A stretch of DNA of 64,000 nt from Pedobacter steynii (GTDB lineage Bacteria; Bacteroidota; Bacteroidia; Sphingobacteriales; Sphingobacteriaceae): the NCBI RefSeq assembly GCF_900103665.1, contig NZ_FNGY01000013.1:62001-126000 (forward strand). Direction: 5' to 3'. Below the pieces are notes generated by a model. The model did no database searches and was not told the DNA's origin. It saw nothing but the letters and a program-made list of their open reading frames with translations. Positions within the stretch are counted from its first letter, which is position 1; every line of letters starts with the position of its first letter. A program made the translations under genes and the position numbers. Shown in pieces: positions 1 through 8,664 of this stretch.

Positions 1-163
1 CCTTTGAACGTAGCATGGATGCTCAGGAACGTCTATCTGTACCCAAAAAAGTTTCTCATATATCTGCTCAATGTCTTTTGAACATTCGAATTATCTGCTT
101 GTATTCAAGCGATACCGAATCAATTGGGTTTAAAATAAACGCTGGAATGGGTGATTTGTAAAA

Positions 164-191
164 AAGCCCCTGAATTTATATTCAGAGGCTT
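164..191 (-). terminator. Terminator of the APC permease gene
   Basis: On the minus strand the sequence forms a 12-bp stem (one G-U pair) with a 4-nt loop, followed by a run of six T. It lies just past the stop codon of the permease at 214-2169 and fits a rho-independent terminator. Confidence 0.8.
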
Positions 192-213
192 GAAAATGAA
201 GTAGGTTTAAAAG

Positions 214-2169
214 TTATACCGCGGGACTATTTTGTTTCCCCAGCTTGCTATGTCTGTAGCCATATAGGAAGTACACGACAAGACCTATAATCAGCCAGAT
301 GCCAAAGCCAATCCAGTTGGAAATACCAAGCTCACACATCATGTATAAACAGCTGATTAAACCAAGGACCGGAATCAGGGACAGATTTTTGGTGATACAA
401 TAATAAATAATCACCAGACAGATGATCAGGAAGATCCACATGGGAATCTTATGCTTAAACAAGCCCCACCCTGATTCGTATTTTTTCTCCACGTTCACCG
501 TAGATTGGTCCATAAAGTTTTGGTACTGATCTTCGGATAAGCCGTTAAGGTAAGCCGTAGCATCCTGGTTTTCTGCAGTATTTATTTTTACCGATGAGTT
601 TTTGATTTCCCCTTTAACTAGTTCGAGTTCTGACGGATTAAGTGAAGTAATAAAATGTACAGGCTCGTATACTCTTGGCGTATTGAAAATAAACGCATTT
701 GTTTCCTTTTTATAATTGGTAAACCCAAGGATCAGCACTGCTATAAAAACAACAGGAACAATGTATTTCGAATTGACATAAGGGGTTTTGAATTTTCCTC
801 TTTGAATATTTGGTTTGTTTTGCAATACCAGAACTCCTGCGCATACCAATACGAAGGCGAATAATGTTCCTATGGAACAAAGATCGGTTACGATAGTGAG
901 GTTCATAAATAAAGAAGGGATGGCTACGACAAAACCAACCACTATGGTTGCAAAAGATGGGGTTTGGTATTTAGGGTGGATCTTAGAAAATGATTTCGGT
1001 AATAAGCCATCACGGCTCATGCTCATCCAGATTCTGGGTTGTCCCATTTGGAAAACCAATAATACGCTTGCCATTGCAAATACGGCACTCACTGCAATGA
1101 TTCCACTCATCAGCTTAAGATTGATGTGGTCAAATACAAATGCCAGGGGATCTCCCACAGCCAAAAGACTGTAATTTACGATACCGGTAAGGACCAGCGC
1201 TATGGCTACATATAAGATTGTACAGATAATAATTGCCCACATCATTCCCTTTGGAAGATCGCGCTGCGGATTCTTACACTCTTCTGCAGTAGTGGAAATG
1301 GCATCAAATCCGATGTAAGCAAAGAATACTGCTGAAACGCCTTTTAGAACTCCTGAAACACCATTAGGTGCAAAAGGATTCCAGTTAGCAGTATCTACAT
1401 AGAAAATACCCACTGCAAGTACCAACAGGATCACGGCAAGCTTCACAACGACCATCGCATTACTCGCATTTCTCGATTCTTTCATTCCTCTGTAGATCAG
1501 CCAGGTAATGAAGATGATAATTCCTAATGCCGGTAAGTCGGCTACAATATGAAAACCTCCGATTTTTGGTGCGGTAATCCAGGCATTATTGGCAATTCTG
1601 GTAGCATCATCAAGATTGGCAAAGCTTTTTCCTGCATTCACTAACGCTTCAGCATGTTTGTGCCCATTGTAAGCGGAAAGGTAATCCATAGTTGCCCAAT
1701 CAGGTACGTGAATGCCTTTAATACCTAAGGCGGGAATCTTTATGGAAGAGAGGAGCCCTGTAAAATAATCTGACCAGGAAATGGCCACCGTTATATTTCC
1801 AATGGAATATTCCATAATGAGTGACCATCCAATAATCCAGGCCACCAATTCGCCGAATGCTACATAAGAATAGGTGTAAGCACTCCCCGATACCGGGACC
1901 ATTGATGCGAATTCTGCGTAGGCAAAGGCAGCAAAGCTACAGGCAACGGCGGTAAAAATGAATAGAAATATTACAGCAGGTCCTCCATCGGCACTCGCTT
2001 TTCCAATCGTACTAAAAATTCCTGCACCAATGATTGCTGCAATCCCAAAGGCGGTAAGATCTCTTACCCCCAGTGTTTTATGTAAAGAAGTTCCATGTTC
2101 TCCATAGCCTTTTTCTGCATCTTCTAATATTTTGGTAATAGATTTCTTTCTGAAGAGTTTTTCAAACAT
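214..2169 (-). CDS. APC-superfamily amino-acid permease with a large extracytoplasmic insertion
   Basis: Probable inner-membrane amino-acid transporter of the cationic amino-acid transporter/YfnA type. Residues 33-60 carry the glycine-rich first helix of APC permeases (motif IGAGIFS), and the rest is a series of hydrophobic helices. At 651 residues it is longer than the usual 450-570. The extra length sits in a polar loop near residues 142-208 and a second near 487-570, followed by further C-terminal helices. The substrate cannot be read from sequence. The gene lies 57 bp downstream of the M3 peptidase gene, which suggests coupled peptide degradation and amino-acid transport, but a -7 box at 2200-2207 points to its own promoter. 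The closely related permease at 27793-29496 lacks the second insertion. Confidence 0.85.
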   Translation of the reverse strand: MFEKLFRKKSITKILEDAEKGYGEHGTSLHKTLGVRDLTAFGIAAIIGAGIFSTIGKASADGGPAVIFLFIFTAVACSFAAFAYAEFASMVPVSGSAYTYSYVAFGELVAWIIGWSLIMEYSIGNITVAISWSDYFTGLLSSIKIPALGIKGIHVPDWATMDYLSAYNGHKHAEALVNAGKSFANLDDATRIANNAWITAPKIGGFHIVADLPALGIIIFITWLIYRGMKESRNASNAMVVVKLAVILLVLAVGIFYVDTANWNPFAPNGVSGVLKGVSAVFFAYIGFDAISTTAEECKNPQRDLPKGMMWAIIICTILYVAIALVLTGIVNYSLLAVGDPLAFVFDHINLKLMSGIIAVSAVFAMASVLLVFQMGQPRIWMSMSRDGLLPKSFSKIHPKYQTPSFATIVVGFVVAIPSLFMNLTIVTDLCSIGTLFAFVLVCAGVLVLQNKPNIQRGKFKTPYVNSKYIVPVVFIAVLILGFTNYKKETNAFIFNTPRVYEPVHFITSLNPSELELVKGEIKNSSVKINTAENQDATAYLNGLSEDQYQNFMDQSTVNVEKKYESGWGLFKHKIPMWIFLIICLVIIYYCITKNLSLIPVLGLISCLYMMCELGISNWIGFGIWLIIGLVVYFLYGYRHSKLGKQNSPAV

Positions 2170-2199
2170 AGAATATTGGTTAGTTTAGTTTGTATTATT

Positions 2200-2207
2200 C
2201 AAACTTA
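2200..2207 (-). promoter_or_regulatory. -7 box of the APC permease gene
   Basis: On the minus strand this reads TAAGTTTG, matching the Bacteroidota -7 consensus TAnnTTTG, about 30 nt upstream of the permease start codon. I see no convincing -33 TTTG at the expected distance. Confidence 0.45.
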
Positions 2208-2226
2208 TAAATTTACTTCTAAACTA

Positions 2227-3942
2227 TTAACCTAATTTCTGTAATTCGTCTTTTACAAAGGAGGCCAGCTCTTGAATATAGCTTAAACTGAAGTCAAATT
2301 TGATCCCTGCAGTTTCATAAATTTCATTGATCGGTTTCGTATACCCCAAAGAAAGTGCCTCCAGGTATTGTTCCATGGCCTTTTGTGGATGCTCCTTGTA
2401 GTTTTTCCAAATGGCAATAGCACCCAATTGTGCGATTGCATATTCTATATAATAAAAAGGAACTTCAAAAAGATGAAGTTGTTTTTGCCAAAGATTGCCA
2501 AATTCGGCTTCCTGTCCTTCCCAGTTGGAGAATCCGGCACCGAAACGGGTGTATATTTGCTTGAAAGTCTCTTCTCTATCGGCCGCATTGTGACTTGGGT
2601 TGGTATAGATCCAATGTTGAAACTGGTCAATTACCGCTACCCATGGAAGGGTTTTCAATACATCCTGTAATTGTTCTCTTTTTGCACGAAGAAGGTCTTC
2701 TTCATTGTCAAAATAGATGTTCCAGTTGTCCATAGAGATGAGCTCCATGCTCATTGAAGCGAGTTCCGCGACCTCAGAAGGACAATGTTTGAAATCGTTC
2801 AGTTCCAGATGAGCTGTAAGGAAGGTATGGATCGCATGACCACCTTCATGAACCATCGTCGTTAAATCTCTCAGGGAATTTGCGGAGTTCATGAAAATAA
2901 AAGGCGCTCCGGTTTCTGCAAGTGGGTAGTTGTATCCACCAGGTGCTTTACCTTTCCTGCTTTCCACATCAAACAGGTTATTTAATTTCATTGTAGCCAG
3001 CATTTGTCCCAGTTTCGGATCTATAGCATTAAAACATTCAATGCTCTTATCGATCAGTTCTGCCCCATTTTTGAAGGGTTTTAAAGCCGCTTTTCCAGTC
3101 GTACTCACCTCCATATCCCAGGGTTTCAGGACTTCAATCCCTAAAGCATCTGCACGTTTTTGTGCCTGTTCTTTTAAGATCGGAACCACTTGTTTTTCAA
3201 TTGCTTCGTGGAAATGATAACAATCCTGTGGAGTGTAGTCAAATCTGCCCAGTGCCTGGAACATATAATCTCTGTAATTCTCAAAGCCCGCATTTAACGC
3301 AACCTGGTGACGCATGGCTACGAGTTCATCAAACAGTATGTTTAAATCATCTTTGTCTACCAGACGACGTTGCTGAATCGTTTCCCATGCTTGTTGTCTG
3401 ATGCTTCTATCGGTATCTTTAATGAAATTTGCCGCTTGTTCCAATGTATATTCCTGTCCACCTATCTCTACACTCATTGCTCCTGTAACGCCCTGATATT
3501 TCTGCTGGGTAACCTGTAATTTGGTCAATAGCTCCACGTTTTCTTCCCTATAGATTTCAATCGCTTTTCTGATGGCCCTGATGTAAACGAAATATTTCTC
3601 CTGATCCAGTTCATCGATAAAAGGGCTGTCGTTGAACTTTTGGTTCAGCTGATTGGCGATAGGGGAGATCTTTGGTTCGATCTCTGTTGCAAAATATTGA
3701 AAAGATTGCAGCAGTTCTTCATTTGCCGTATCGCAACTCATTTTGATATACCTCCATGCAAAATCTTCCTCAAGTGCAGCTTCGAGCTCACTCTTGTCTT
3801 TCAGCCATTGCTCCAGACCGGAAACATCTGCTATGGGACGTGCGAGTAAATCATTAAGAATAGGCTCCAGGTTGTCCCATTTCATTTCCAGGTTTTGAGG
3901 GATATAGGCTCTTTGTTTTGCAGGTATATTGAGATTAATCAT
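2227..3942 (-). CDS. M3-family oligoendopeptidase (PepF-like)
   Basis: Zinc metallopeptidase that cleaves short peptides, probably in the cytoplasm because no signal peptide is visible. The zinc-binding HEGGH is at residues 365-369, and a downstream EVAELASMSME segment supplies the third glutamate ligand typical of M3 enzymes. The length of 571 residues is normal for the PepF/M3 oligoendopeptidase group. The ATG at 3942 has a good Bacteroidota promoter about 25 nt upstream. The permease gene follows 57 bp downstream on the same strand. Confidence 0.9.
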   Translation of the reverse strand: MINLNIPAKQRAYIPQNLEMKWDNLEPILNDLLARPIADVSGLEQWLKDKSELEAALEEDFAWRYIKMSCDTANEELLQSFQYFATEIEPKISPIANQLNQKFNDSPFIDELDQEKYFVYIRAIRKAIEIYREENVELLTKLQVTQQKYQGVTGAMSVEIGGQEYTLEQAANFIKDTDRSIRQQAWETIQQRRLVDKDDLNILFDELVAMRHQVALNAGFENYRDYMFQALGRFDYTPQDCYHFHEAIEKQVVPILKEQAQKRADALGIEVLKPWDMEVSTTGKAALKPFKNGAELIDKSIECFNAIDPKLGQMLATMKLNNLFDVESRKGKAPGGYNYPLAETGAPFIFMNSANSLRDLTTMVHEGGHAIHTFLTAHLELNDFKHCPSEVAELASMSMELISMDNWNIYFDNEEDLLRAKREQLQDVLKTLPWVAVIDQFQHWIYTNPSHNAADREETFKQIYTRFGAGFSNWEGQEAEFGNLWQKQLHLFEVPFYYIEYAIAQLGAIAIWKNYKEHPQKAMEQYLEALSLGYTKPINEIYETAGIKFDFSLSYIQELASFVKDELQKLG

Positions 3943-3966
3943 AGGTTTTTAAAAATTAAGATAAGG

Positions 3967-3998
3967 CAAATATAAGGAACGGAGAGGTCCTCGGCAAT
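3967..3998 (-). promoter_or_regulatory. Promoter of the M3 peptidase gene
   Basis: On the minus strand ATTG (3998-3995) is followed by a 20-nt spacer and TATATTTG (3974-3967). This fits the Bacteroidota consensus TTTG-N19/20-TAnnTTTG with one mismatch in the -33 box. The start codon is about 25 nt downstream. Confidence 0.6.
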
Positions 3999-4059
3999 TG
4001 GAAAAGACAATTGAATTCTAATGCGCAGAAAAGCGGTAGTTTTCCTTTGGAAATATAAA

Positions 4060-4094
4060 GGGACCATTTCCAGCTTAACGTTGAAAATGGTCCC
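4060..4094 (-). terminator. Terminator-like hairpin after the prenyltransferase gene
   Basis: Inverted GGGACCATTT and AAATGGTCCC arms flank a loop of about 15 nt. On the minus strand the stem is followed by a T-rich stretch. It lies just past the stop of the UbiA-family gene and probably ends the engB-prenyltransferase transcript. Confidence 0.6.
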
Positions 4095-4111
4095 CCTGGT
4101 CGAATAATATT

Positions 4112-4981
4112 TTAGTGTAATATCGTTCTGAAAAGCACATCTGCCAGAAAGCAGACCGCAAAGACTACAGAAGCAAAACCATTAGTGGTTGCAAAAGCTT
4201 TGTTTACTTTACTGATATCGTTTGGTTTTACCAGTAAATGCTGATAAATCAACATAAAGCAGAAAAATGCAACGCCTACATAGTAAAACCAGCTGAAGTT
4301 ATGTGGCGTAAAGAAAATCGGCAGAATCACACATAGTGCAGAGAAAACATGTAATACCACGGAAAGTCTCAGCGCATTTTTAATTCCTAAAGCTGCGGGG
4401 ATAGAATGCAGTTTTTCTTCCCTGTCAAAATCTTCATCCTGCAGGGCATAGATGATGTCGAAACCACTCACCCAAAACAATACGGCAAAAGAATACAATA
4501 CCGGAACGATACTAAATGCTCCGGTTACGGCGATGTATGCACCAATGGGAGCCAGAGACAGACCAAGGCCGAGTACCAGGTGGCATAATGCTGTAAACCT
4601 TTTGGTATAGCTATAGAATAAAACCACAAATAAGGCAACAGGCGATAGATAAAGACAAAGCGTGTTGATGAATGCAGTGGTTGCAACAAATAAAATGCAG
4701 TTAATGATGACAAAGATGAGGGCTTCATTTGCGGAAACTTTTCCTGCCGGAATGTCGCGCATCTGAGTGCGTGGATTCTTTGCATCAATATTTCTGTCCA
4801 GATACCTGTTAAATGCCATTGCGGCATTGCGGGCAAAGACCATACATAGCAGGACCGCCACCAGTAATAACCAGTTGAAAGGATGATCTGTTGTCGTTAC
4901 TCCCAGGAAAAATCCAATCATTGCAAAAGGAAGCGCAAAGATGGAATGGGCAAACAGGACCAGAGAAAAATACTTCTTCAT
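4112..4981 (-). CDS. UbiA-family polyprenyltransferase, MqnP/MenA-like
   Basis: Integral membrane prenyltransferase that attaches the isoprenoid tail to a quinone precursor. The first Asp-rich motif is in the NRYLDRNIDAKNPRT segment, and the second is in the DIIYALQDEDFDREE segment. This pattern resembles the MqnP branch (futalosine menaquinone pathway) more than classical MenA, but I cannot prove the pathway. A TTG at 4990 is in frame, but the ATG at 4981 is preferred and gives 289 residues with a compact hydrophobic start. engB ends 10 bp upstream, so the two are probably cotranscribed. The quinone methyltransferase ubiE/menG is divergent on the other side of engB, consistent with a menaquinone role. 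Confidence 0.8.
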   Translation of the reverse strand: MKKYFSLVLFAHSIFALPFAMIGFFLGVTTTDHPFNWLLLVAVLLCMVFARNAAMAFNRYLDRNIDAKNPRTQMRDIPAGKVSANEALIFVIINCILFVATTAFINTLCLYLSPVALFVVLFYSYTKRFTALCHLVLGLGLSLAPIGAYIAVTGAFSIVPVLYSFAVLFWVSGFDIIYALQDEDFDREEKLHSIPAALGIKNALRLSVVLHVFSALCVILPIFFTPHNFSWFYYVGVAFFCFMLIYQHLLVKPNDISKVNKAFATTNGFASVVFAVCFLADVLFRTILH

Positions 4982-4991
4982 GAAAGACAAT

Positions 4992-5621
4992 TTAAAAATC
5001 TGTATCCGGTGTTAAAATAGGCATGGCAAAATCAAGGTTTGTCTGATCTATAAACTCTAGGATCTCCTCTCTTCCTACGCTTTTTTCTGAAGAAGTCACG
5101 AAGCATGGAGGAATCTCTTCAAACCACCCACCCAATGCTTTTTTGAAGGCAGCAACGTTTTGATTTGTTTTTGCCGTCGACTGCTTATCTGCTTTTGTGA
5201 AAGCCAATACGAAAGGAATCTGAATTTCTCCCATCCAGCAGCAAAACTCAAGATCTATTTTTTGAGGTTCTAAACGGCTATCTATCAATACGAAGACGCA
5301 TTGTAAACTTTCTCTTTTCGTGATGTAGTTGCGAATAAATTTCTCCCAGTTTTCTCTGCTGTTTTTTGAAACTTTCGCATATCCATATCCGGGTAAATCT
5401 ACAATATACCATTTTTCGTTGATGAGAAAATGGTTGATCAACTGGGTTTTTCCGGGTCTTTGAGATGTTTTTGCTAAACCATGCTGGTTCACCAGCATAT
5501 TAATTAATGAGGATTTTCCAACGTTGGAACGTCCGATGAATGCATATTCGGGCATATTGGCTACAGGTAGAGCCGAAACCTTTGTATTACTACAAATAAA
5601 TGTTGCTGATTTTATAATCAT
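4992..5621 (-). CDS. engB: Ribosome-biogenesis GTPase EngB (YsxC/YihA)
   Basis: Essential small GTPase that helps assemble the large ribosomal subunit. The P-loop GRSNVGKSS is at residues 30-38. A DLPGYGYAKV G3 motif and the TKAD G4 motif follow. The length of 209 residues is typical. A -7 box (TACCTTTG) lies only four nucleotides before the ATG, so the transcript may be almost leaderless. The gene is divergent from ubiE and is followed closely by the prenyltransferase gene. Confidence 0.95.
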   Translation of the reverse strand: MIIKSATFICSNTKVSALPVANMPEYAFIGRSNVGKSSLINMLVNQHGLAKTSQRPGKTQLINHFLINEKWYIVDLPGYGYAKVSKNSRENWEKFIRNYITKRESLQCVFVLIDSRLEPQKIDLEFCCWMGEIQIPFVLAFTKADKQSTAKTNQNVAAFKKALGGWFEEIPPCFVTSSEKSVGREEILEFIDQTNLDFAMPILTPDTDF

Positions 5622-5625
5622 TTGA

Positions 5626-5664
5626 CAAAGGTAGAAAATTAGTTTTCAACAATACTTATCTTTG
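5626..5664. promoter_or_regulatory. Divergent -7 boxes between engB and ubiE
   Basis: Positions 5633-5626 on the minus strand read TACCTTTG, four nucleotides before the engB ATG. Positions 5657-5664 on the plus strand read TATCTTTG, nine nucleotides before the ubiE ATG at 5674. Both match TAnnTTTG perfectly. Neither has a clear -33 TTTG at 19-20 nt. Both transcripts would have very short or no leaders. Confidence 0.55.
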
Positions 5665-5673
5665 CGCCTTACT

Positions 5674-6405
5674 ATGAACGAAAAGATCTCCACCTCCCAC
5701 TCTGCAACGGCTCCCAAAAAGGAACAAGTAGCCTCAATGTTTGATAAGATATCAGGAACTTATGATTTTTTAAACCACTTTATGTCGCTCGGAATTGATA
5801 TTCTATGGCGTAAAAGGGCAATTGCTGAGCTCAAGTCGATCAAGCCGCGCTTGATGCTTGATGTCGCAACAGGAACCGGAGATTTTGCTTTTGAGGCGAT
5901 TAAAATTCTGAATCCTGAGAAGGTAATCGGGGTAGATATTTCTGAAGGAATGCTGGAAGTGGCCCGTAAAAAGATCAATGAGCGGAATTTACACCCTGTT
6001 TTCTCTGTTCAAATGGGAGATTCAGAAGGTTTACATTTCGACGACAATCATTTTGATGCCGTAACCGTGGCCTTTGGTGTCAGGAATTATGAAAACCTGG
6101 AGAAAGGGATAAAAGATATGTACCGCGTGCTTAAACCAGGTGGGAAAATAGTCATTCTTGAGTTTTCAAAACCAAGGAAGTTCCCCGTTAAACAGGGCTA
6201 TAATTTTTACTTTAATTATGTAACTCCGTTCTTTGGGAGAGCATTTTCTAAAGATGCCAGTGCCTATACTTATTTACCAGAGTCAGTTGCGGCATTTCCT
6301 GATGGAGATACATTTAATGCAATGTTGACAAAGGTTGGTTTTAAAAACGCAAAAGATATCAGGTTGACGTTTGGCATTTGCGCGATTTATACGGGAACAA
6401 AATAA
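5674..6405 (+). CDS. ubiE: Demethylmenaquinone methyltransferase (UbiE/MenG)
   Basis: SAM-dependent C-methyltransferase for the last step of menaquinone synthesis. The glycine-rich SAM motif DVATGTGDFA and the family signature around AFGVRNYENLEKG are visible. The length of 243 residues from the ATG at 5674 is normal. A TTG twelve bases upstream extends the frame but falls inside the -7 box, so it is rejected. The divergent engB-prenyltransferase pair and the downstream porT gene form a neighbourhood found in many Bacteroidota. Confidence 0.92.
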   Translation: MNEKISTSHSATAPKKEQVASMFDKISGTYDFLNHFMSLGIDILWRKRAIAELKSIKPRLMLDVATGTGDFAFEAIKILNPEKVIGVDISEGMLEVARKKINERNLHPVFSVQMGDSEGLHFDDNHFDAVTVAFGVRNYENLEKGIKDMYRVLKPGGKIVILEFSKPRKFPVKQGYNFYFNYVTPFFGRAFSKDASAYTYLPESVAAFPDGDTFNAMLTKVGFKNAKDIRLTFGICAIYTGTK

Positions 6406-6442
6406 AATTTAAAATAACGGGCCACATAGCTCAGTCATCTAT

Positions 6443-7204
6443 ATGAAAATGAAACTGCTCCTTTCTTTGATGTGCCTGCTTTCTGTTGCGACAGTAAAGG
6501 CTCAGAACTGGGGTGGCGGGATCGATGACAATAACCTTCATTTTGGATTTACCTTTCAGTATGTCTCTTCGGAATATAAGATTCTAAAGAAAGTAGATTG
6601 GAAGGATGTTGACGTGCAGCGTTGGGAGCTGAGAAGTGATGTGCCTGGCGGATTCAGTTCTATCTCTTCAAAACCTTCTGCCGGATTCGGAATTGGCTTT
6701 GTGGTGAACCAAAAGATCCATGATAACGTAGACGTTCGGTTAACTCCGATATTGGTTTTTAACGACAGGATTTTAAATTATCGTTTTGAAGAACCACCAG
6801 GAACTGGTTCCGGGCAGGCGCCTATAGATGTGCAAAAAAAACTGGAGACCACTTTCGTGGACTTTCCCCTGAGTTTGAAAATCAAGTCTAACAGAAGGAA
6901 CAATTTCCGGGCTTATATGATGGGAGGGGTTAAGTATACTGCAGATATATCTTCCAAGAAAAAGTCTGATAACAATAACGTTACCGATCCCCTGGAGAAG
7001 TTTGTGAATAACCGTCGTAACTTCCTTTCCTATGAAGCCGGGCTAGGGATGGACCTGTACTTTGAATATTTCAAAATGTCACCGGAGATCAAATTGTCTT
7101 ATTCTTTTGATAGTGTGAAGAAAAACGAAGCTCCGCATGTGTTTTCCACTCCGATTGATAAGCTCATGTTACGACATGTGACATTCAGTTTATTTTTTGA
7201 ATGA
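6443..7204 (+). CDS. porT: PorT/SprT-family outer-membrane beta-barrel protein (type IX secretion)
   Basis: Outer-membrane protein of about 250 residues with a signal peptide (residues 1-20, cleavage after KAQ). Beta-strand-like repeats follow, and the chain ends in an aromatic residue pattern (FSLFFE) suited to barrel assembly. Its place directly downstream of ubiE matches porT/sprT of Bacteroidota, a gene needed for type IX secretion and gliding in Flavobacterium and Porphyromonas. The assignment rests on context and general shape. It could instead be a generic outer-membrane beta-barrel paralogue. It starts 38 bp after ubiE and is probably cotranscribed. Confidence 0.7.
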   Translation: MKMKLLLSLMCLLSVATVKAQNWGGGIDDNNLHFGFTFQYVSSEYKILKKVDWKDVDVQRWELRSDVPGGFSSISSKPSAGFGIGFVVNQKIHDNVDVRLTPILVFNDRILNYRFEEPPGTGSGQAPIDVQKKLETTFVDFPLSLKIKSNRRNNFRAYMMGGVKYTADISSKKKSDNNNVTDPLEKFVNNRRNFLSYEAGLGMDLYFEYFKMSPEIKLSYSFDSVKKNEAPHVFSTPIDKLMLRHVTFSLFFE

Positions 7205-7271
7205 TGTGGCTGGAAAAAAAGTTTAATTTTGTTAAGACAATATCCTTCAAAAAAGAATAATCAGAGTACTA

Positions 7272-7300
7272 ATGAAACCAGAAATAAACAATGGTTTCAT
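7272..7300 (+). other. Small inverted repeat between porT and the SDR gene
   Basis: ATGAAACCA and TGGTTTCAT form a perfect 9-bp stem with an 11-nt loop. No T-run follows, so it is not a classical terminator. It may be a leader hairpin or an operator for the following SDR gene. Confidence 0.35.
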
Positions 7301-7327
7301 AACCGATAAAATATTAAATATATACAG

Positions 7328-8083
7328 ATGAAAACTGCATTAATTACAGGAGCAACTTCAGGAATCGGAGAAGCCTGCGCAGACTTATTTGCTGCACAGG
7401 GCTATCGCTTAATTTTGGTGGCAAGAAGAGAGAATTTATTAAAAGAGGTGGCCAAACGCCTGGAAGATAAATATGCCATTGAAACAAAAACTCTTGTTGC
7501 CGATGTGAGAATTCACGACGATTTATCTTATGCGCTGGAAACGTTACCTGCCCAATGGAAACAGGTGGATGTGCTGATCAATAATGCCGGACTAAGTCAG
7601 GGGTTAGATCCTATTGATAAAGGAAATATTTCTGATTGGGATACTATGATTGATACCAATGTTAAAGGATTGCTTTATGTAACCAAGATTGTTTCCAACT
7701 GGATGATCAGCCAAAAGTCAGGCCATATCATTAACATAGGTTCTATTGCCGGACAAGAAGTATATCCTAACGGAAATGTTTACTGTGCTACAAAACATGC
7801 AGTCGATGCGCTGAATAAAGGTATGCGCATAGACTTATTACCTCATGGAATAAAAGTAACAGCCATCAATCCGGGAATGGTAGAAACAGAGTTTTCGAAA
7901 GTCCGTTTTAAAGGAGATGAAGGAAGGGCAAAGAAGGTATATGATGGATTGGAACCACTGGTTGCCAATGATATTGCAGAGGCAATTTGGTTTGCAGTAA
8001 GCAGACCCGCACACGTAAATATCAACGATATGCTCATTATGCCTGCTGCTCAGGCGACGGGTGCCATTATTAAAAGAAATTAA
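7328..8083 (+). CDS. Short-chain dehydrogenase/reductase, YdfG-like
   Basis: NAD(P)-dependent oxidoreductase of the classical SDR family. The cofactor motif TGATSGIGEA is at residues 7-16, NNAG is near 85-88, and the catalytic Ser139, Tyr152 and Lys156 are all present. The sequence resembles YdfG, a 3-hydroxy acid (serine/allo-threonine) dehydrogenase that prefers NADP. The physiological substrate is unknown. The yqeY-like gene follows 19 bp downstream. Confidence 0.85.
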   Translation: MKTALITGATSGIGEACADLFAAQGYRLILVARRENLLKEVAKRLEDKYAIETKTLVADVRIHDDLSYALETLPAQWKQVDVLINNAGLSQGLDPIDKGNISDWDTMIDTNVKGLLYVTKIVSNWMISQKSGHIINIGSIAGQEVYPNGNVYCATKHAVDALNKGMRIDLLPHGIKVTAINPGMVETEFSKVRFKGDEGRAKKVYDGLEPLVANDIAEAIWFAVSRPAHVNINDMLIMPAAQATGAIIKRN

Positions 8084-8102
8084 AATATTAATCGAAACAG
8101 AT

Positions 8103-8549
8103 ATGATATCAAGTACAATAGATCAGGAGATTAAAAAAGCGATGCTGGCTAAAGATCAGGCACAGTTACGAGGTTTGAGAGCAATTAAAGCGGCTTTATT
8201 GCTGGCTAAAACAGAAAAAGGGTCAAGCGAAGAGATTACAGAAGAAGTGGAATCAAAGATCTTACAAAAGCTGGTAAAACAACGTCGCGAATCTGCTGAT
8301 ATCTATAAGCAACAGGGACGTGAAGACCTGAGCGTTATTGAAGAAGAAGAAATCGAAGTAATCAGCCGCTTTATGCCTAAGCAATTGGAGCAGGCAGAAA
8401 TTGAAAGCATCATCGCTCAGATCATCAAAGATTCCGGTGCGGCTTCAGTAAAAGAAATGGGTAAAGTAATTGGCCTTGCAAACAAGGAACTTGCAGGTAA
8501 AGCAGACGGAAAACTGATCGCTGAGATTGTGAAAGCGCAATTGGCATAA
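8103..8549 (+). CDS. GatB/YqeY-domain protein
   Basis: Small, mostly helical cytoplasmic protein of 148 residues that matches the YqeY family, which resembles the C-terminal tRNA-binding tail of GatB. Typical features are the charged N-terminal helix pair and the ending with VKEMGKVIGLANKELAGKADG. Its molecular function is not firmly known; a link to tRNA amidotransferases or nutrient response has been proposed. An in-frame GTG at 8061 would overlap the SDR gene, so the ATG at 8103 is preferred. Confidence 0.85.
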   Translation: MISSTIDQEIKKAMLAKDQAQLRGLRAIKAALLLAKTEKGSSEEITEEVESKILQKLVKQRRESADIYKQQGREDLSVIEEEEIEVISRFMPKQLEQAEIESIIAQIIKDSGAASVKEMGKVIGLANKELAGKADGKLIAEIVKAQLA

Positions 8550-8664
8550 AATATGCTTGAAAATTTATGTGTTTAAACCTTTTTTCAAAAAATTAATCTT
8601 TTAAATTACATTAAATTTAATTTACTCTACTAACTTAGTAGCATTACCTTACTTAACACAAAAT

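Noticed and set aside
3..161. Open plus-strand frame from the left edge to a stop at 159-161
   Set aside because: Composition is unlike a protein C-terminus of this genome and nothing recognisable is encoded; about 52 open codons can arise by chance.
815..1174. Plus-strand reading frame of 119 codons inside the first APC permease
   Set aside because: It is antisense to a clearly real permease and shows no protein-like pattern.
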